A model generated the notes under the pieces. The model was given only the letters and a program-made list of their open reading frames with translations. It had not been told where the DNA came from and did not search any database. Source: Lysobacter capsici (GTDB lineage Bacteria > Pseudomonadota > Gammaproteobacteria > Xanthomonadales > Xanthomonadaceae). Taken from it: a stretch of 64,000 nucleotides of DNA. Shown here piece by piece: positions 11,297 through 20,699 of the stretch; positions within the stretch are counted from its first letter, which is position 1; the number at the start of each line of letters is the position of its first letter. Where the stretch lies: the NCBI RefSeq assembly GCF_014779555.2, contig NZ_CP094357.1, positions 4,650,001 to 4,714,000 of the forward strand. Direction: 5' to 3'. Both the position numbers and the translations under genes were made by a program.

Positions 11297-11348
11297 CGCA
11301 GCCGTAACCGCGCCGCTACCCCACCCCATCCACCGCGAACCCGACGCA

Positions 11349-13541
11349 TCACTGCCGCTGCGCATACTCCACAGCCGGCAACGACGACAGCTTGCCGAGC
11401 AAGGTCGACAACTGGCCGTAGTCGGCCACCCGCAACCGCAGGCGCAAACGCACCTGCGCGCCGTTGCGCTCGACATCGCTGCGGATGCTCAGCACGTGCG
11501 CGTTGGACTGGGCGATCACGTTGGTGACTTCCTTGAGCAGCCACTTGCGGTCCAGCGCCAACACTTCGATGTCGACTTCGTAGCCGCTGCCCTTGCGGCC
11601 CCACTCCACCGGCAGCACCCGCTGCGGCGTGGCCGCGGCCAGGCGTTCGAACGCCTGACAGCCGGGACGATGCACGCTGACGCCGCGGCCGCGGGTCAGA
11701 TAGCCGACGATGGGTTCGCCCGGCAGCGGCTGGCAGCAGCGCGCCAGCTGCACCAGCAGATTGCCGACGCCTTCGACGGTGAAATCGGTGGACTTGCCCG
11801 GCACCTTGCGCGGCGCCGGCGGCGTGACCACGGTGGTGCCGCTGGCATGGGTCGCGGCCGGCGGCGGCGCCGACTGCGCGCGTTCGTGCTCGAGCAAGGC
11901 GCGGCCGATCTGATGCGGGCCGATGTCGCCGAGCGCGACCTGCACGTAAAGATCGCCGTCGCTGGCCAGGGTGAAGCGCTCGCGCGCCGGCGCCAGATCG
12001 GCGCCGAGCAGGCCGAGCCGGCGCAGTTCCTTGTCGAGCAGTTCGCGGCCGGCGGTTTCGTTGCGCGAACGGTCGAGCTTGTGGAACCAGTTGCGGACTT
12101 TCTCGCGCGAACGATTGCTGGCCAAAAAGCCGTTCGCCAGCACCAGCCAGTCGCGCCGAGGCTCGCCGGTTTTCGCGGTCAGGATCTCGACCCGGTCGCC
12201 GCTGCGCAGCTTGTGATCGAGCGGCACGATGCGCCCGTCGACCTTGGCGCCGCGGCAGCGATGCCCGACCTCCGTATGCACGTGGTAGGCGAAATCCAGC
12301 GGCGTCGCGCCGGTCGGCAGATCGATCACCTCGCCCTTGGGGGTGAGCACATAGACCCGGTCCTCGACCAGTTCGGTATCGAGTTCGCTCGCCAGCGCCT
12401 CGTCGCCGCCCTGGCCGCCATCGCCCTTGGCGTCGAGCAATCGGCGCATCCAGGCGATCTTGCGGTCGAACGCGGCGTCGGCGCTGTGGCTGCCGGCTTC
12501 CTTGTATTTCCAGTGCGCGGCCACGCCGAGTTCGGCCTGGCGGTGCATCTCGTGGGTGCGGATCTGCACTTCCAGGGTCTTGCCTTCCGGGCCGATCACC
12601 GCGGTGTGCAGCGAGCGGTAGTCGTTGCGCTTGGGCCGGGCGATGTAGTCGTCGAATTCGCTCGGCACCGGTGTCCAGGTCGCATGCACCACGCCGAGCG
12701 CGGCGTAGCACGCGCCCACATCGTCGACCATCACCCGCACCGCGCGCAGGTCGTACAGCTCGCTGATCGGCGCGTCCTTGCGCTGCATCTTCTTCCAGAT
12801 GCTGTAGATGTGCTTGGGCCGGCCGGCGACCTCGGCCTTGAGCCCTTGCGCGCTCATCGCCTCGCGTAAGGTGCGCTTGACCTGCTCGATGTAGCGCTCG
12901 CGATCGCCGCGCTTTTCGTCGAGCAGGCGCGCGATCTTCTGATAGGTCTGCGGCTCCAGGTAACGGAACGCGAGGTCCTCGAGTTCCCACTTGAGCTGCC
13001 AGATGCCCAGCCGGTTGGCCAGCGGCGCGTGGATGTCGCGGGTCAACGCGGCCAGTTCGCGGCGCGTGTCCGCCGGCAGGTGATCGGCGTGGCGCATGCG
13101 CGCGAGCTGACGCGCGAGCAGGATCGGCACCACCCGCAGGTCGCGCACGATCGCCAGCAGCAGCCGGCGCAGCCCTTCGGTGCCCGAATGCCGGCCCTGT
13201 TCGGCATGCAGCGCCCACACCTGGCCGGCGGCGCGCTGGCCGTCGAGCAGGGCCGCGACCACCGGGTAATCGCGTTCGAAGCCCGCGCCCATCGCGCTCG
13301 CCCAGCCGGGATGGGCGTGCAGGATCGCCGCGGCGACGGTGTCGCTGTCGGCGTCGAGCAGGGCCAGCGCGTCCAGGGTCGCGGCGACCACCGCCGGCGC
13401 GTCCAGCGCATTCGCGCCGGCCTGCGGCGCCTGCGCCGCCTCCAGCAAGGCCTTGCGCAGCGGTGCGGCCAGGGCCGCCGCCGCGGGCTGGGCCAGGACG
13501 TGGGTCAGATCGGGTCGGGGCTGAGCGGCGGGAACGTTCAC
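11349..13541 (-). CDS. relA: RelA-type (p)ppGpp synthetase, hydrolase domain inactive
   Basis: 730 aa, the usual RelA length. The N-terminal region (about 50-170) corresponds to the RSH hydrolase domain but lacks the HD pair: the usual LADRLHNMR position reads LARQLARMR (142-150). The synthetase domain (about 230-345) has EFDDY at 295-299. This is the EXDD form typical of monofunctional RelA rather than the RXKD form of SpoT/Rel. It also contains HTAVIGPEG and AELGVAAHWKYKE. A TGS domain (about 394-457) and a C-terminal ACT domain (about 655-728, EVDIEVLALDRKWLL) follow. It should make (p)ppGpp from GTP/GDP and ATP on stalled ribosomes. The start codon is GTG, with no strong ribosome site. 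It is divergent from the secreted-protein gene at 13614, with only about 70 bases between them. Confidence 0.95.
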   Translation of the reverse strand: MNVPAAQPRPDLTHVLAQPAAAALAAPLRKALLEAAQAPQAGANALDAPAVVAATLDALALLDADSDTVAAAILHAHPGWASAMGAGFERDYPVVAALLDGQRAAGQVWALHAEQGRHSGTEGLRRLLLAIVRDLRVVPILLARQLARMRHADHLPADTRRELAALTRDIHAPLANRLGIWQLKWELEDLAFRYLEPQTYQKIARLLDEKRGDRERYIEQVKRTLREAMSAQGLKAEVAGRPKHIYSIWKKMQRKDAPISELYDLRAVRVMVDDVGACYAALGVVHATWTPVPSEFDDYIARPKRNDYRSLHTAVIGPEGKTLEVQIRTHEMHRQAELGVAAHWKYKEAGSHSADAAFDRKIAWMRRLLDAKGDGGQGGDEALASELDTELVEDRVYVLTPKGEVIDLPTGATPLDFAYHVHTEVGHRCRGAKVDGRIVPLDHKLRSGDRVEILTAKTGEPRRDWLVLANGFLASNRSREKVRNWFHKLDRSRNETAGRELLDKELRRLGLLGADLAPARERFTLASDGDLYVQVALGDIGPHQIGRALLEHERAQSAPPPAATHASGTTVVTPPAPRKVPGKSTDFTVEGVGNLLVQLARCCQPLPGEPIVGYLTRGRGVSVHRPGCQAFERLAAATPQRVLPVEWGRKGSGYEVDIEVLALDRKWLLKEVTNVIAQSNAHVLSIRSDVERNGAQVRLRLRLRVADYGQLSTLLGKLSSLPAVEYAQRQ

Positions 13542-13613
13542 TGCGTGGGGACGGATCGAAGCGGGAAGAGCGAGCGTCTACACTAGCGAGCATCCGCCCC
13601 GAGGAACAGCACG

Positions 13614-14144
13614 ATGTCCGCGATTCTCCTTTCCACGCCGCGCCCGGCGCTGTCGCGCCTGCTCATCGCCGCCGCGATCGCCCTGGCCCTGGCCGCGCCG
13701 GCCGCGCTGGCGCAGTCGAAGATCGAACAACAGATGAGCGCCGAACAGTTCAAGGCCGCCGGCCTGGATCAACTGAGCCCGGAGCAGCTGAGCAACCTGA
13801 ACGCCTGGCTCAACCGCACCCTCGACAGCGAGACCACCAAGGCCGTGGTCAAGGCCAAGGAAGAAACCCGCGCCCAGGTCAAGCACGAAAACCGCGGCTT
13901 CCTCGGCTCGGGTTCGCGCGAAGCGGTGGTGGCGCGCATGACCGGCCCGTTCAACGGTTTCTCGCGCGGCCAGACCTACATCCTCGACAACGGCCAGGAA
14001 TGGCGTCAGGACGACAACGCCGACCTGCCCGGCGTGCATCTGGACGCGCCGCAGGTGCGCATCACCCCGAGCGTGATCGGCAACGTCTGGTACATGGCGG
14101 TGCAGGGTTACAACACCCGCGCCAAGGTCACGCGGACCAAGTAA
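13614..14144 (+). CDS. Secreted hypothetical protein, first of a tandem paralogous pair
   Basis: 176 aa starting at ATG after a GAGGAA-type ribosome site. Residues about 1-33 form a Sec signal peptide ending ALAAPAALAQ. The mature part has EQQMSAEQFKAAGLDQLSPEQL, an alpha-helical segment rich in Lys/Glu, then a small beta region with FNGFSRGQTYILDNGQEWRQ. The next gene encodes the same arrangement (FSAEQMQATGLSSLSPAQL... FSGGSVIVLDNGQRWRV), so the pair comes from a local duplication. The C-terminal part resembles small beta-barrel or SH3-like modules, but I cannot name the family. A periplasmic or secreted location is inferred from the signal peptide. Confidence 0.85.
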   Translation: MSAILLSTPRPALSRLLIAAAIALALAAPAALAQSKIEQQMSAEQFKAAGLDQLSPEQLSNLNAWLNRTLDSETTKAVVKAKEETRAQVKHENRGFLGSGSREAVVARMTGPFNGFSRGQTYILDNGQEWRQDDNADLPGVHLDAPQVRITPSVIGNVWYMAVQGYNTRAKVTRTK

Positions 14145-14198
14145 GCTGCGCGGCGACGGCCGATTCCCCTTTCGCGTCCTATTTTTCGGAGTGTTCTC

Positions 14199-14684
14199 AT
14201 GCGTGCGTTCGCCCCACTGAGCCTTGCCGTGCTGCTCGCCGTTTCCGCCGGCGCGAGCGCGGCCGAACGTCATTACGTGCCCGTCGAGCAGCGCTTCAGC
14301 GCCGAACAGATGCAGGCCACCGGCCTGTCGTCGCTGTCGCCCGCGCAGCTGACGTTGTTGAACGAATTGCTGAGCCAGGATCAGACCAAGGCGGTCGCCG
14401 AGGCCGAGCGCAAGATCCAGGCCGAGCGCAACGACCCGTTCTCCAAGGTCGCCGCCGATCCGATCCATTCCACCATCAAGGGCGAGTTCCGCGGTTTCTC
14501 CGGCGGCAGCGTGATCGTGCTCGACAACGGCCAGCGCTGGCGGGTGATCGACGGCTCGCTGTTCATCGGCAAGCCGGTGACGTCGCCGAAGGTCACCATC
14601 AAGCCCGGCATGATGGGCGCGTGGTATCTCGAGGTGGACGGGCAGATTCCGAAGGCCAAGGTCAAGCGGGTCGACGGGGGCTGA
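14199..14684 (+). CDS. Secreted hypothetical protein, second paralogue of the pair
   Basis: 161 aa. The signal peptide is about residues 1-21 (LLAVSAGASA). The mature protein repeats the plan of its upstream neighbour: a FSAEQMQATGLSSLSPAQL helix, a charged linker, then GEFRGFSGGSVIVLDNGQRW and a C-terminal GAWYLEVDGQIPKAKVKRV. It lies 54 bases after the first paralogue on the same strand and is followed by a hairpin terminator, so the two are probably co-transcribed. Function is unknown. The conserved LDNGQxWR motif would be the best seed for a family search. Confidence 0.85.
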   Translation: MRAFAPLSLAVLLAVSAGASAAERHYVPVEQRFSAEQMQATGLSSLSPAQLTLLNELLSQDQTKAVAEAERKIQAERNDPFSKVAADPIHSTIKGEFRGFSGGSVIVLDNGQRWRVIDGSLFIGKPVTSPKVTIKPGMMGAWYLEVDGQIPKAKVKRVDGG

Positions 14685-14751
14685 GGCTTGGCTTTCGGTC
14701 GGCGGCCGGGCTGTCGGTCGCACGACGCATCCCAGAAGCATTTGATCGCAG

Positions 14752-14780
14752 ACGCCGGCGCATAGCCGGCGTTTGCGTTT
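14752..14780 (+). terminator. Probable intrinsic terminator after the secreted paralogue pair
   Basis: An 8-bp GC stem (ACGCCGGC/GCCGGCGT) with a 5-base loop is followed by TTGCGTTTG, about 70 bases past the stop codon at 14684. The T-tract is interrupted, so strength is uncertain. Confidence 0.6.
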
Positions 14781-14855
14781 GTCGGGATGCCGCTCGCAAT
14801 GCGTGCGCTTGGCTCGCACCTTCTCATCAAGCGTTCGTCGACGCGGGTGGTCCGC

Positions 14856-15545
14856 GGTCGCGGCTTGCGCCGCTCCTACAGGGTGGCCAGGCAGCTTCGG
14901 CTTGAGCTTGAAGCCGCGCAGTTCATCCAGCGCTGCGAAGCTCGGAACTCGCGAGAACAAAAGGACACCCGTAGGGCGGCGTGCAGGATGCACGCCGTGC
15001 GCCACCGGGACATGGATGTCCCGTGTGGCGCATGCCCGCGCAAGCACCGCACGCGCGGGCCCTTGATTCACAAAAAAGCATTTTTCTTTGGTTATCTTTC
15101 TTTTGTTGCTTTAGACAAAAGAAAGTGACCCGCCGCTTCAGCGGCGGAACGCTTTTGATCCTGTTTGCAGCTTTAAAGGCTTCAAAGCTCTAGAGCTTTT
15201 GAAGCCAGAGGCAAGATCAACAGCTTTCGTCCGCAAGCGGCCGAGTTACTTTCTTTTGTCAAAAGCGACAAAAGTCCGCCTGGATTCCCTTCGGTCAAAA
15301 GGTAACCAAAGAAAAACGCTTTTCTTTGAATCAAGGGCCCGCAAGTGCGGAGCATTCGCGGGCACGCGCCACACGGGACATCCATGTCCCGGTGGCGCGC
15401 AACGCGCATCCCTGCGCGTCGCCCTTCGGGTGTCCTTTTGCTAACGCGAGTCAGTGGCCTCGCAGCGCTGGATGAACTGCGCGGCTTCAAGCACGAGCCG
15501 AACTTGCATGGTCTACCTGTAGGAGCGGCGCAAGCCGCGACCGCG
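14856..15545. repeat. Long double-arm interspersed element (copy A, head-to-head inverted)
   Basis: A roughly 690-base near-palindrome fills the space between the convergent secreted-protein genes and hrpA. Each outer end carries a GTAGGAGCGGCGCAAGC-type short repeat. Moving inward, each arm has CAGCGCTG, a GGGTGT...AAAAG segment, three GC hairpins, a TTGATTCA box, AAGAAAAA, GGTTACC-like bases and a CTTTCTTTTGT...ACAAAAG hairpin. The arms meet in a centre at about 15130-15250 with TTCAAAGCTCTAGAGCTTTTGAAG. Related copies lie at 59170-59795 (double) and 56435-56764 (single). The right arm has an insertion of about 24 bases at about 15270-15295. Short open frames across it follow repeat structure and are not taken as genes. 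Confidence 0.85.
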
Positions 15546-15652
15546 CCACATCAATAACCGCGCCACTCAGCCCAAGCTAATCAGACGCACGCCGCGGCGT
15601 TGTAATCCGTCGCACAAGGCGCACGCCGCGCCTGTCTGATCCACCACACACC

Positions 15653-18600
15653 TCACCCCCGCAACGAAGCCAACCGCTGCGCCAACTTCTTGGGCGACAC
15701 CCCACCACGCACACCCAGTTCCTGCGCGAACAACGACACCCGCAACTCCTCGATCTCCCAACGCAAGGCCTGCCAGCCCGCATCCTCGGCGAGCCCCGCC
15801 GCCTGCGCCGCATCGAACGCATCGACGAACGGCTTGAGTTCCAGCATCCGCGCCTGATCGCGCACCGGATCGCGCAAGGCGCGCTCGCTGCGCACCGACA
15901 AGGCCTTGAGATAGCGCGGGTACTCGGCCAGCGCCGAAGTCGCGACATCGCGCAGGAACCCCGGCGGGGTCAGCCGCGCCAGCTGCGCGCGCATGTCGTC
16001 GAGGTTGCCGCTGGCCCAGCCCATCAACGACGACTCCAGCCGCGCGCGCGCCTCGGCGACCGCGCCGAGAATCGTCTCGGCCTGACGCAAGCGTTCCATC
16101 GCCTCGGGAAACAGCTTGCGCGCGACGGTCTCGCGGCGCAGTTCGAACCCGGCCGGATCGCGCACCGCGACCAGGTCGGCGTCGTCGCCCAGCAACGACT
16201 GCAAGGCGCCGTCGACCAAATCCTCGCGCAGGCGATCGCTGTCGCGCGGTCGATCGTGCGAGGCGCGGTCCTGCGCGGCGCGCGTGGGCGACACGCGGTC
16301 CTTGCGCGGCGCGGCCGACTCGATCGCCGCGTACAGCAGCCCGGTCTTGGCCTGGATCGGCATCTGCTTGCGCGCCTGCTTGAGCTTCTCGGCCATCGCG
16401 ATCGCGAGCAGCCGGCGCACCCCGCCCGGATGCGCGCGCAACGCGGCCTCGCGCTCGGCGTGCACGCGCAGCGACACCGTGTCGCCGTCATCGTGCAAGG
16501 CCGGAAACGCCGGCACGCCGGCCGCGCCGGGCACCGACATCGGGATCGGCTGATCGGGAAACGCGGTCAGACCCTGCTGGCCCAGGCCATCGGCGGCCTG
16601 CGCGGCGAACGCGCGCGCGGCGCGCTCGCCGAAGCGCTGGCGCAGCTCGTCGAGATCGCGCGACTCGGCCAGCACCTTGCGTTCGGCGTCCTTGCCGCCG
16701 CGCGGATCGGCCGCGTCGAGCAGGCGCAGGTTGATGCGCAAATGCGGTTCGATCGTGCTCGGATCGAAATCGGTCGCGGCCACTTCGGTGCCGGTGAGCT
16801 TGCGCAGGAACCGCGCCAGCACACTGACCAGATCGTCGGCCTCGGCCTGGCGATGCGCCTCGTGGAAGGCCTTGGCGAAATCCGGCGCCGGCACGAAATT
16901 GCGGCGCAAGGTCTTGGGCAACGATTTGATCAGCGCCGCGGCCTTGTCGGCGACGAAACCCGGCGCCAGCCACGACAACTGCGCCGGATCGAGCGCGTTG
17001 AGCAGATGCAGCGGCACCGCCACGGTCATGCCGTCGTCGACCGCGCCGGGCTCGAAGCGATAGCGCACCGCCAGCCGCGCATTGCCCAGTTGCAGGTACG
17101 GCGGGAATCGCGACGCCTCGGTCTCGCCGCCGACCATCAGATCGTTGTTCGACCATTCCAGCGCGCGCTTCTCGTCGGCCGACAGCTTGGCGTACCACGC
17201 GTCCATCGCCTGCACGTTGTGGATCTGCGCCGGCAAGCGGTCCAGATACCACTGCGCCATCCATTCCTCGTCCACGACCAGGCCGGCGCGGCGCTGCTTG
17301 GCTTCTTCCTCGTGCGCCTTGGCCAAGGTGGCGAGGTTGCGCGCGACGAACGCGGCGCGGGTGTTGATCTCGCCGGTCACCAGGGCGTCGCGGGCGAAAA
17401 TGATCCGGCTTTCTTCCGGATACAGCGCGCCGTAATGGATCGGCCGCTTCGGCGCCAGCACCAGGCCGAACAGACTGATCTGTTCGCTGCCGACCACGCG
17501 GCCCTGCGAACGCGCCCAGCGCGGATCGTGATGGCGACGCGCGAGCAGATGCGGCAGTTCCTGGATCGCCCAGTCCGGCTCGATCGTGGCATTGGTCATC
17601 GACCACACCCGCTCGGTGTCGAGCAAGGTCGCCGACAGCAGCCACGGCGGCGGTTTCTTGGCCAGCGGCGAACCCGGGAACAACTGGTACTTGCGCCCGC
17701 GCGGGCCGTCGTACAGCCCCTTGTCGCCGCGAAAACCGATCTGGGTCGGCAGGCCGGCGATCAGCGCGCGGTGCAAGGTCGCGTACGCCGAGGCATCGAG
17801 TTCGCCGGAACTCGCCTGCGCCTGCCAGCCCAGCTCATCGCACAGCAATTTCAGCTGCCGATGCAGCTCGCGCCATTCGCGCATGCGCAGGAAGCCGAGG
17901 AAATGCTTCTCGCACCAGCCGCGCAGCTTGGATTGGGTCAGGTCTTCGTGCGCGGTCTGATACGCGTCCCACAGCTTGAGGATGCCGACGAATTCCGAAC
18001 GCGGATCGGCGAACAGCGCATGCGCCGCATCGGCCGCGCCGCGCTGGTCGGCCGGACGCTCGCGCGGGTCCTGGATGCCGAGGAAGGCGGCGATCGCGAT
18101 CATCTCGCGCAGGCAGCCGTGGGTGTTGGCCGCGACCAGCATGCGCGCGAGCTTCACGTCCACAGGCATGCGCGCCATGGTCCGGCCGATCGCGGTGAGC
18201 CGGCGCTGCTCGTCGACCGCGCCCAGTTCGGCCAGTTGCTGCCAGCCGTCGGCGATCGCGCGGCTGTCGGGCGGATCGAGGAACGGGAAGTCCTCGATGA
18301 TCCGCGCCGAGGCGCCGTGCGCGGTCGCGGCATCCTGTTCGGTGGTCGCCGCGGCGCCGCGCGGTCCGCGGCGTTTGTGACCGCCGCCGTCGACGCTGCC
18401 CAAACCCAGCGACAGCATGCGCAGGATCACCCCGGCCAGGGCGGCGCGACGGATTTCTGGATCGGTGTAGCGCGGCCGCGATTCGAAATCCGGCTCGCTG
18501 TAGAGGCGATAGCAGGTGCCTTCGCTGATGCGTCCGCAACGGCCCTTGCGCTGGTCGGCGCTGGCCTGCGAGACCGGTTCGATGTGCAGCCGGTCGAGCT

Positions 18601-19852
18601 TGCCGCGCGGGCTGTAGCGCTTGACCCGGGCCAGGCCGGGGTCGACCACGTAGCGGATGCGCGGCACGGTCAGCGAGGTTTCGGCGACGTTGGTCGCCAG
18701 CACGATGCGGCGCTTGGGGCCGGGATTGAATACCCGGTCCTGATCGCGCACCGACAGCCGCGCGTACAGCGGCAGCACCTCGGTTTCGCGGTACTTGCGC
18801 CGCTCCAGCGCCTGGTGCGCGTCGCGGATCTCGCGTTCGCCCGACAGGAAGATCAGCACGTCGCCGCGCGGATCTTCGCGGGTGATTTCGTCGCAGGCGG
18901 CGACGATGCCGTCGTTGACGCTGCGCGCGGGAGTCGAGATTGGGGATTCGGGATTCGCGGAACCCGCACGACGAGCGCCGCCGACATCGCGAGCCGCGGC
19001 CTTGCCGATTCCCGACTCCCCATTCCCCGTTCCCGCATCGTCCAAAGGACGATACCGAACGTTCACCGGATAACCGCGACCCTCGACGCTGACCACCGGC
19101 GCGCCGTCGAAATGCGCGGCGAAACGCTCGGTGTCGATGGTCGCCGAGGTGACGATGATCTTCAGGTCGCCGCGCTTTTTCAGCAGTTGCTTGAGATAGC
19201 CCAGCAGGAAATCGATGTTGAGGCTGCGTTCGTGCGCCTCGTCGATCAGGATCGTGTCGTAGGCCGACAGCCAGCGGTCGGACTGGATTTCGGCCAGCAG
19301 GATGCCGTCGGTCATGAACTTGACCGCGGTGCGTTCGCCGACGTTGTCGTTGAAGCGGACCTGATAGCCGACCACTTCGCCGAGCGGGGTATTGAGCTCC
19401 TCGGCCACGCGCCGCGCGACCGCGCGCGCGGCGATGCGGCGCGGCTGGGTGCAGCCGATCATGCCGGCGGCGCCGCGGCCGGCGGCCAGGCACAGCTTGG
19501 GCAACTGGGTGGTCTTGCCCGAACCGGTCTCGCCGGCGATCACCACCACCGGATGCTTGCGAATCAGCTCGACGATGCGATCGGCCTCGGCCGCGATCGG
19601 CAGCGCCGGATCGGCCGGCACCCGCGGCAGCGACGCCGCGCGCGCTTCGCGCTGCGCGACCGAGGCCGCCAAGGCCTGCGCGAACGCCGCCTGCGCCTGC
19701 GCGTCGGCGGGCTTGCCGCTCCAGCGCGACCACAGGCCGTGCAGGCGGCCGCGATCGCGGCTCAATGCGCCGTCGATCGCGTTGCGCGCCTGCCGTAACG
19801 CGACGCTAGCATCCGCGTGGCTAGACTGGTGTTTGGAATTGCTGGTGTTCAT
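15653..19852 (-). CDS. hrpA: ATP-dependent DEAH-box RNA helicase HrpA
   Basis: 1,399 aa from the ATG at 19852 (MNTSNSKHQS). Longer in-frame starts upstream give a low-complexity, non-homologous N-terminus and were not used. Motifs are in order: Walker A GETGSGKTTQ, TQPRRIAARAVARRVA, ILIDEAHERS (DEAH), VTSATID, FLSGEREIRDA, ATNVAETSLTVP and QRKGRCGR (motif VI). Then come the HA2/OB-fold region and the long C-terminal extension typical of HrpA (about 1,300 aa in E. coli). It unwinds RNA or acts on stalled ribosomes using ATP. An extra stretch of about 40 residues (about 270-309) sits between the two RecA domains. It is encoded by an inverted pair of GGGAATC-type repeats and remains in frame. 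The gene is divergent from the Dps gene. Confidence 0.95.
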   Translation of the reverse strand: MNTSNSKHQSSHADASVALRQARNAIDGALSRDRGRLHGLWSRWSGKPADAQAQAAFAQALAASVAQREARAASLPRVPADPALPIAAEADRIVELIRKHPVVVIAGETGSGKTTQLPKLCLAAGRGAAGMIGCTQPRRIAARAVARRVAEELNTPLGEVVGYQVRFNDNVGERTAVKFMTDGILLAEIQSDRWLSAYDTILIDEAHERSLNIDFLLGYLKQLLKKRGDLKIIVTSATIDTERFAAHFDGAPVVSVEGRGYPVNVRYRPLDDAGTGNGESGIGKAAARDVGGARRAGSANPESPISTPARSVNDGIVAACDEITREDPRGDVLIFLSGEREIRDAHQALERRKYRETEVLPLYARLSVRDQDRVFNPGPKRRIVLATNVAETSLTVPRIRYVVDPGLARVKRYSPRGKLDRLHIEPVSQASADQRKGRCGRISEGTCYRLYSEPDFESRPRYTDPEIRRAALAGVILRMLSLGLGSVDGGGHKRRGPRGAAATTEQDAATAHGASARIIEDFPFLDPPDSRAIADGWQQLAELGAVDEQRRLTAIGRTMARMPVDVKLARMLVAANTHGCLREMIAIAAFLGIQDPRERPADQRGAADAAHALFADPRSEFVGILKLWDAYQTAHEDLTQSKLRGWCEKHFLGFLRMREWRELHRQLKLLCDELGWQAQASSGELDASAYATLHRALIAGLPTQIGFRGDKGLYDGPRGRKYQLFPGSPLAKKPPPWLLSATLLDTERVWSMTNATIEPDWAIQELPHLLARRHHDPRWARSQGRVVGSEQISLFGLVLAPKRPIHYGALYPEESRIIFARDALVTGEINTRAAFVARNLATLAKAHEEEAKQRRAGLVVDEEWMAQWYLDRLPAQIHNVQAMDAWYAKLSADEKRALEWSNNDLMVGGETEASRFPPYLQLGNARLAVRYRFEPGAVDDGMTVAVPLHLLNALDPAQLSWLAPGFVADKAAALIKSLPKTLRRNFVPAPDFAKAFHEAHRQAEADDLVSVLARFLRKLTGTEVAATDFDPSTIEPHLRINLRLLDAADPRGGKDAERKVLAESRDLDELRQRFGERAARAFAAQAADGLGQQGLTAFPDQPIPMSVPGAAGVPAFPALHDDGDTVSLRVHAEREAALRAHPGGVRRLLAIAMAEKLKQARKQMPIQAKTGLLYAAIESAAPRKDRVSPTRAAQDRASHDRPRDSDRLREDLVDGALQSLLGDDADLVAVRDPAGFELRRETVARKLFPEAMERLRQAETILGAVAEARARLESSLMGWASGNLDDMRAQLARLTPPGFLRDVATSALAEYPRYLKALSVRSERALRDPVRDQARMLELKPFVDAFDAAQAAGLAEDAGWQALRWEIEELRVSLFAQELGVRGGVSPKKLAQRLASLRG
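18927..19040. repeat. GGGAATC-type inverted repeat pair inside hrpA
   Basis: Two short runs, GATTGGGGATTCGGGATTC at about 18938-18956 and its inverted relative GATTCCCGACTCCCCATTCC at about 19007-19026, flank a GC-rich spacer within the hrpA frame. They encode NPESPIS and GNGESGIG. The same repeat occurs outside genes at 37082-37169, about 37557-37588 and about 52679-52711. This is therefore a dispersed repeat accommodated in frame, not a natural HrpA motif. Confidence 0.85.
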
Positions 19853-20089
19853 CGATAGATCGTTTGCATCGCAGCGCAAGGAACAAACCATTTCACATCG
19901 CGGTCGACAGCGCCTATTGTCGCCGCAGTGTCCGACGCGAGCGTCGGAACCCTTTCGATTCGATACCGGCCCACCGGAGCGCTTGAAATCCGGGGCCCGC
20001 GTCGAAACGTATTGAACTTCGGCGCGCGCGCCGAAGCGTTCTGCCACCGTCCCGCCTCACCATCCCGCACTGGAGTAAAGGAGTCCCCC

Positions 20090-20677
20090 ATGGCCAAGGT
20101 CAGCAAGCCCGGAAAACCGGACAAATCCTCGTCCAAGAAGTCCGCGTCCCCGTCGTCGTCGAACAGCCCGGCCGCGTCGCCCGCCGCCGGCAGCAGCGCG
20201 CCCTCGATCGATATTGGGATTTCGCCGGGCGATCGCAAGAAGATCGCCGAAGGTCTGTCGCGCTTTCTGGCCGACAGCTACACCTTGTACCTGAAAACCC
20301 ACAATTTCCATTGGAACGTGACCGGGCCGATGTTCAACGCCCTGCACGTCATGTTCGAAACCCAGTACACCGAGCAGTGGACCGCGCTGGACGACATCGC
20401 CGAGCGGATCCGCGCGCTGGGCTTCAACGCGCCGGGCTCGTACGCCGAATTCGTCAAGCTCAGCTCGATCCCGGAGGAAGCCGGCCTGACCGAAGCCGCC
20501 GATTGGCGCGAAATGGTCCGCCAGCTGGTGGTCGGCAACGAAGCGGTATGCCGCACTGCGCGCAAGGTACTCGACCAGGCCGACGACGTCGATGACGCGC
20601 CGACCGAGGACCTGCTGACCCAGCGCCTGCAGACCCACGAGAAGTATGCGTGGATGCTGCGTTCGCTGCTGCAGTAA
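20090..20677 (+). CDS. dps: Dps-family ferritin-like DNA-protection protein
   Basis: 195 aa from the ATG at 20090, with TAAAGGAG eight bases upstream. A Lys/Ser/Pro-rich N-terminal tail (residues 1-40) precedes the four-helix ferritin domain. The ferroxidase motifs [10 protein letters not shown] and [13 protein letters not shown]...[12 protein letters not shown] are both present. Dps proteins form dodecamers that oxidise and store Fe(II), and those with basic tails bind DNA. The tail ([15 protein letters not shown]) suggests DNA binding, which is an inference. The 237-base region shared with divergent hrpA should hold its promoter. No OxyR or sigma-S site could be recognised with confidence. 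Confidence 0.93.
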   Translation: MAKVSKPGKPDKSSSKKSASPSSSNSPAASPAAGSSAPSIDIGISPGDRKKIAEGLSRFLADSYTLYLKTHNFHWNVTGPMFNALHVMFETQYTEQWTALDDIAERIRALGFNAPGSYAEFVKLSSIPEEAGLTEAADWREMVRQLVVGNEAVCRTARKVLDQADDVDDAPTEDLLTQRLQTHEKYAWMLRSLLQ

Positions 20678-20699
20678 TCGCGATCTGGCGGTAACCCGG

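Noticed and set aside
14787-15557. Short proteins reading RHRDMDVPCGACP and HGLPVGAAQAATAP across the long element
   Set aside because: They recur with the element on both arms and come from hairpin and repeat sequence. Stem changes preserve pairing and not amino acids, so I treat them as repeat by-products.
16256-19798. Plus-strand open frame of 1,180 codons antisense to hrpA
   Set aside because: No ribosome site and no recognisable protein. It mirrors the codon-position GC bias of hrpA.
19853-20047. Longer HrpA start at 20047
   Set aside because: The 65 additional residues are basic, Cys-rich and lie in the divergent promoter region of dps; the ATG at 19852 gives the normal HrpA length.
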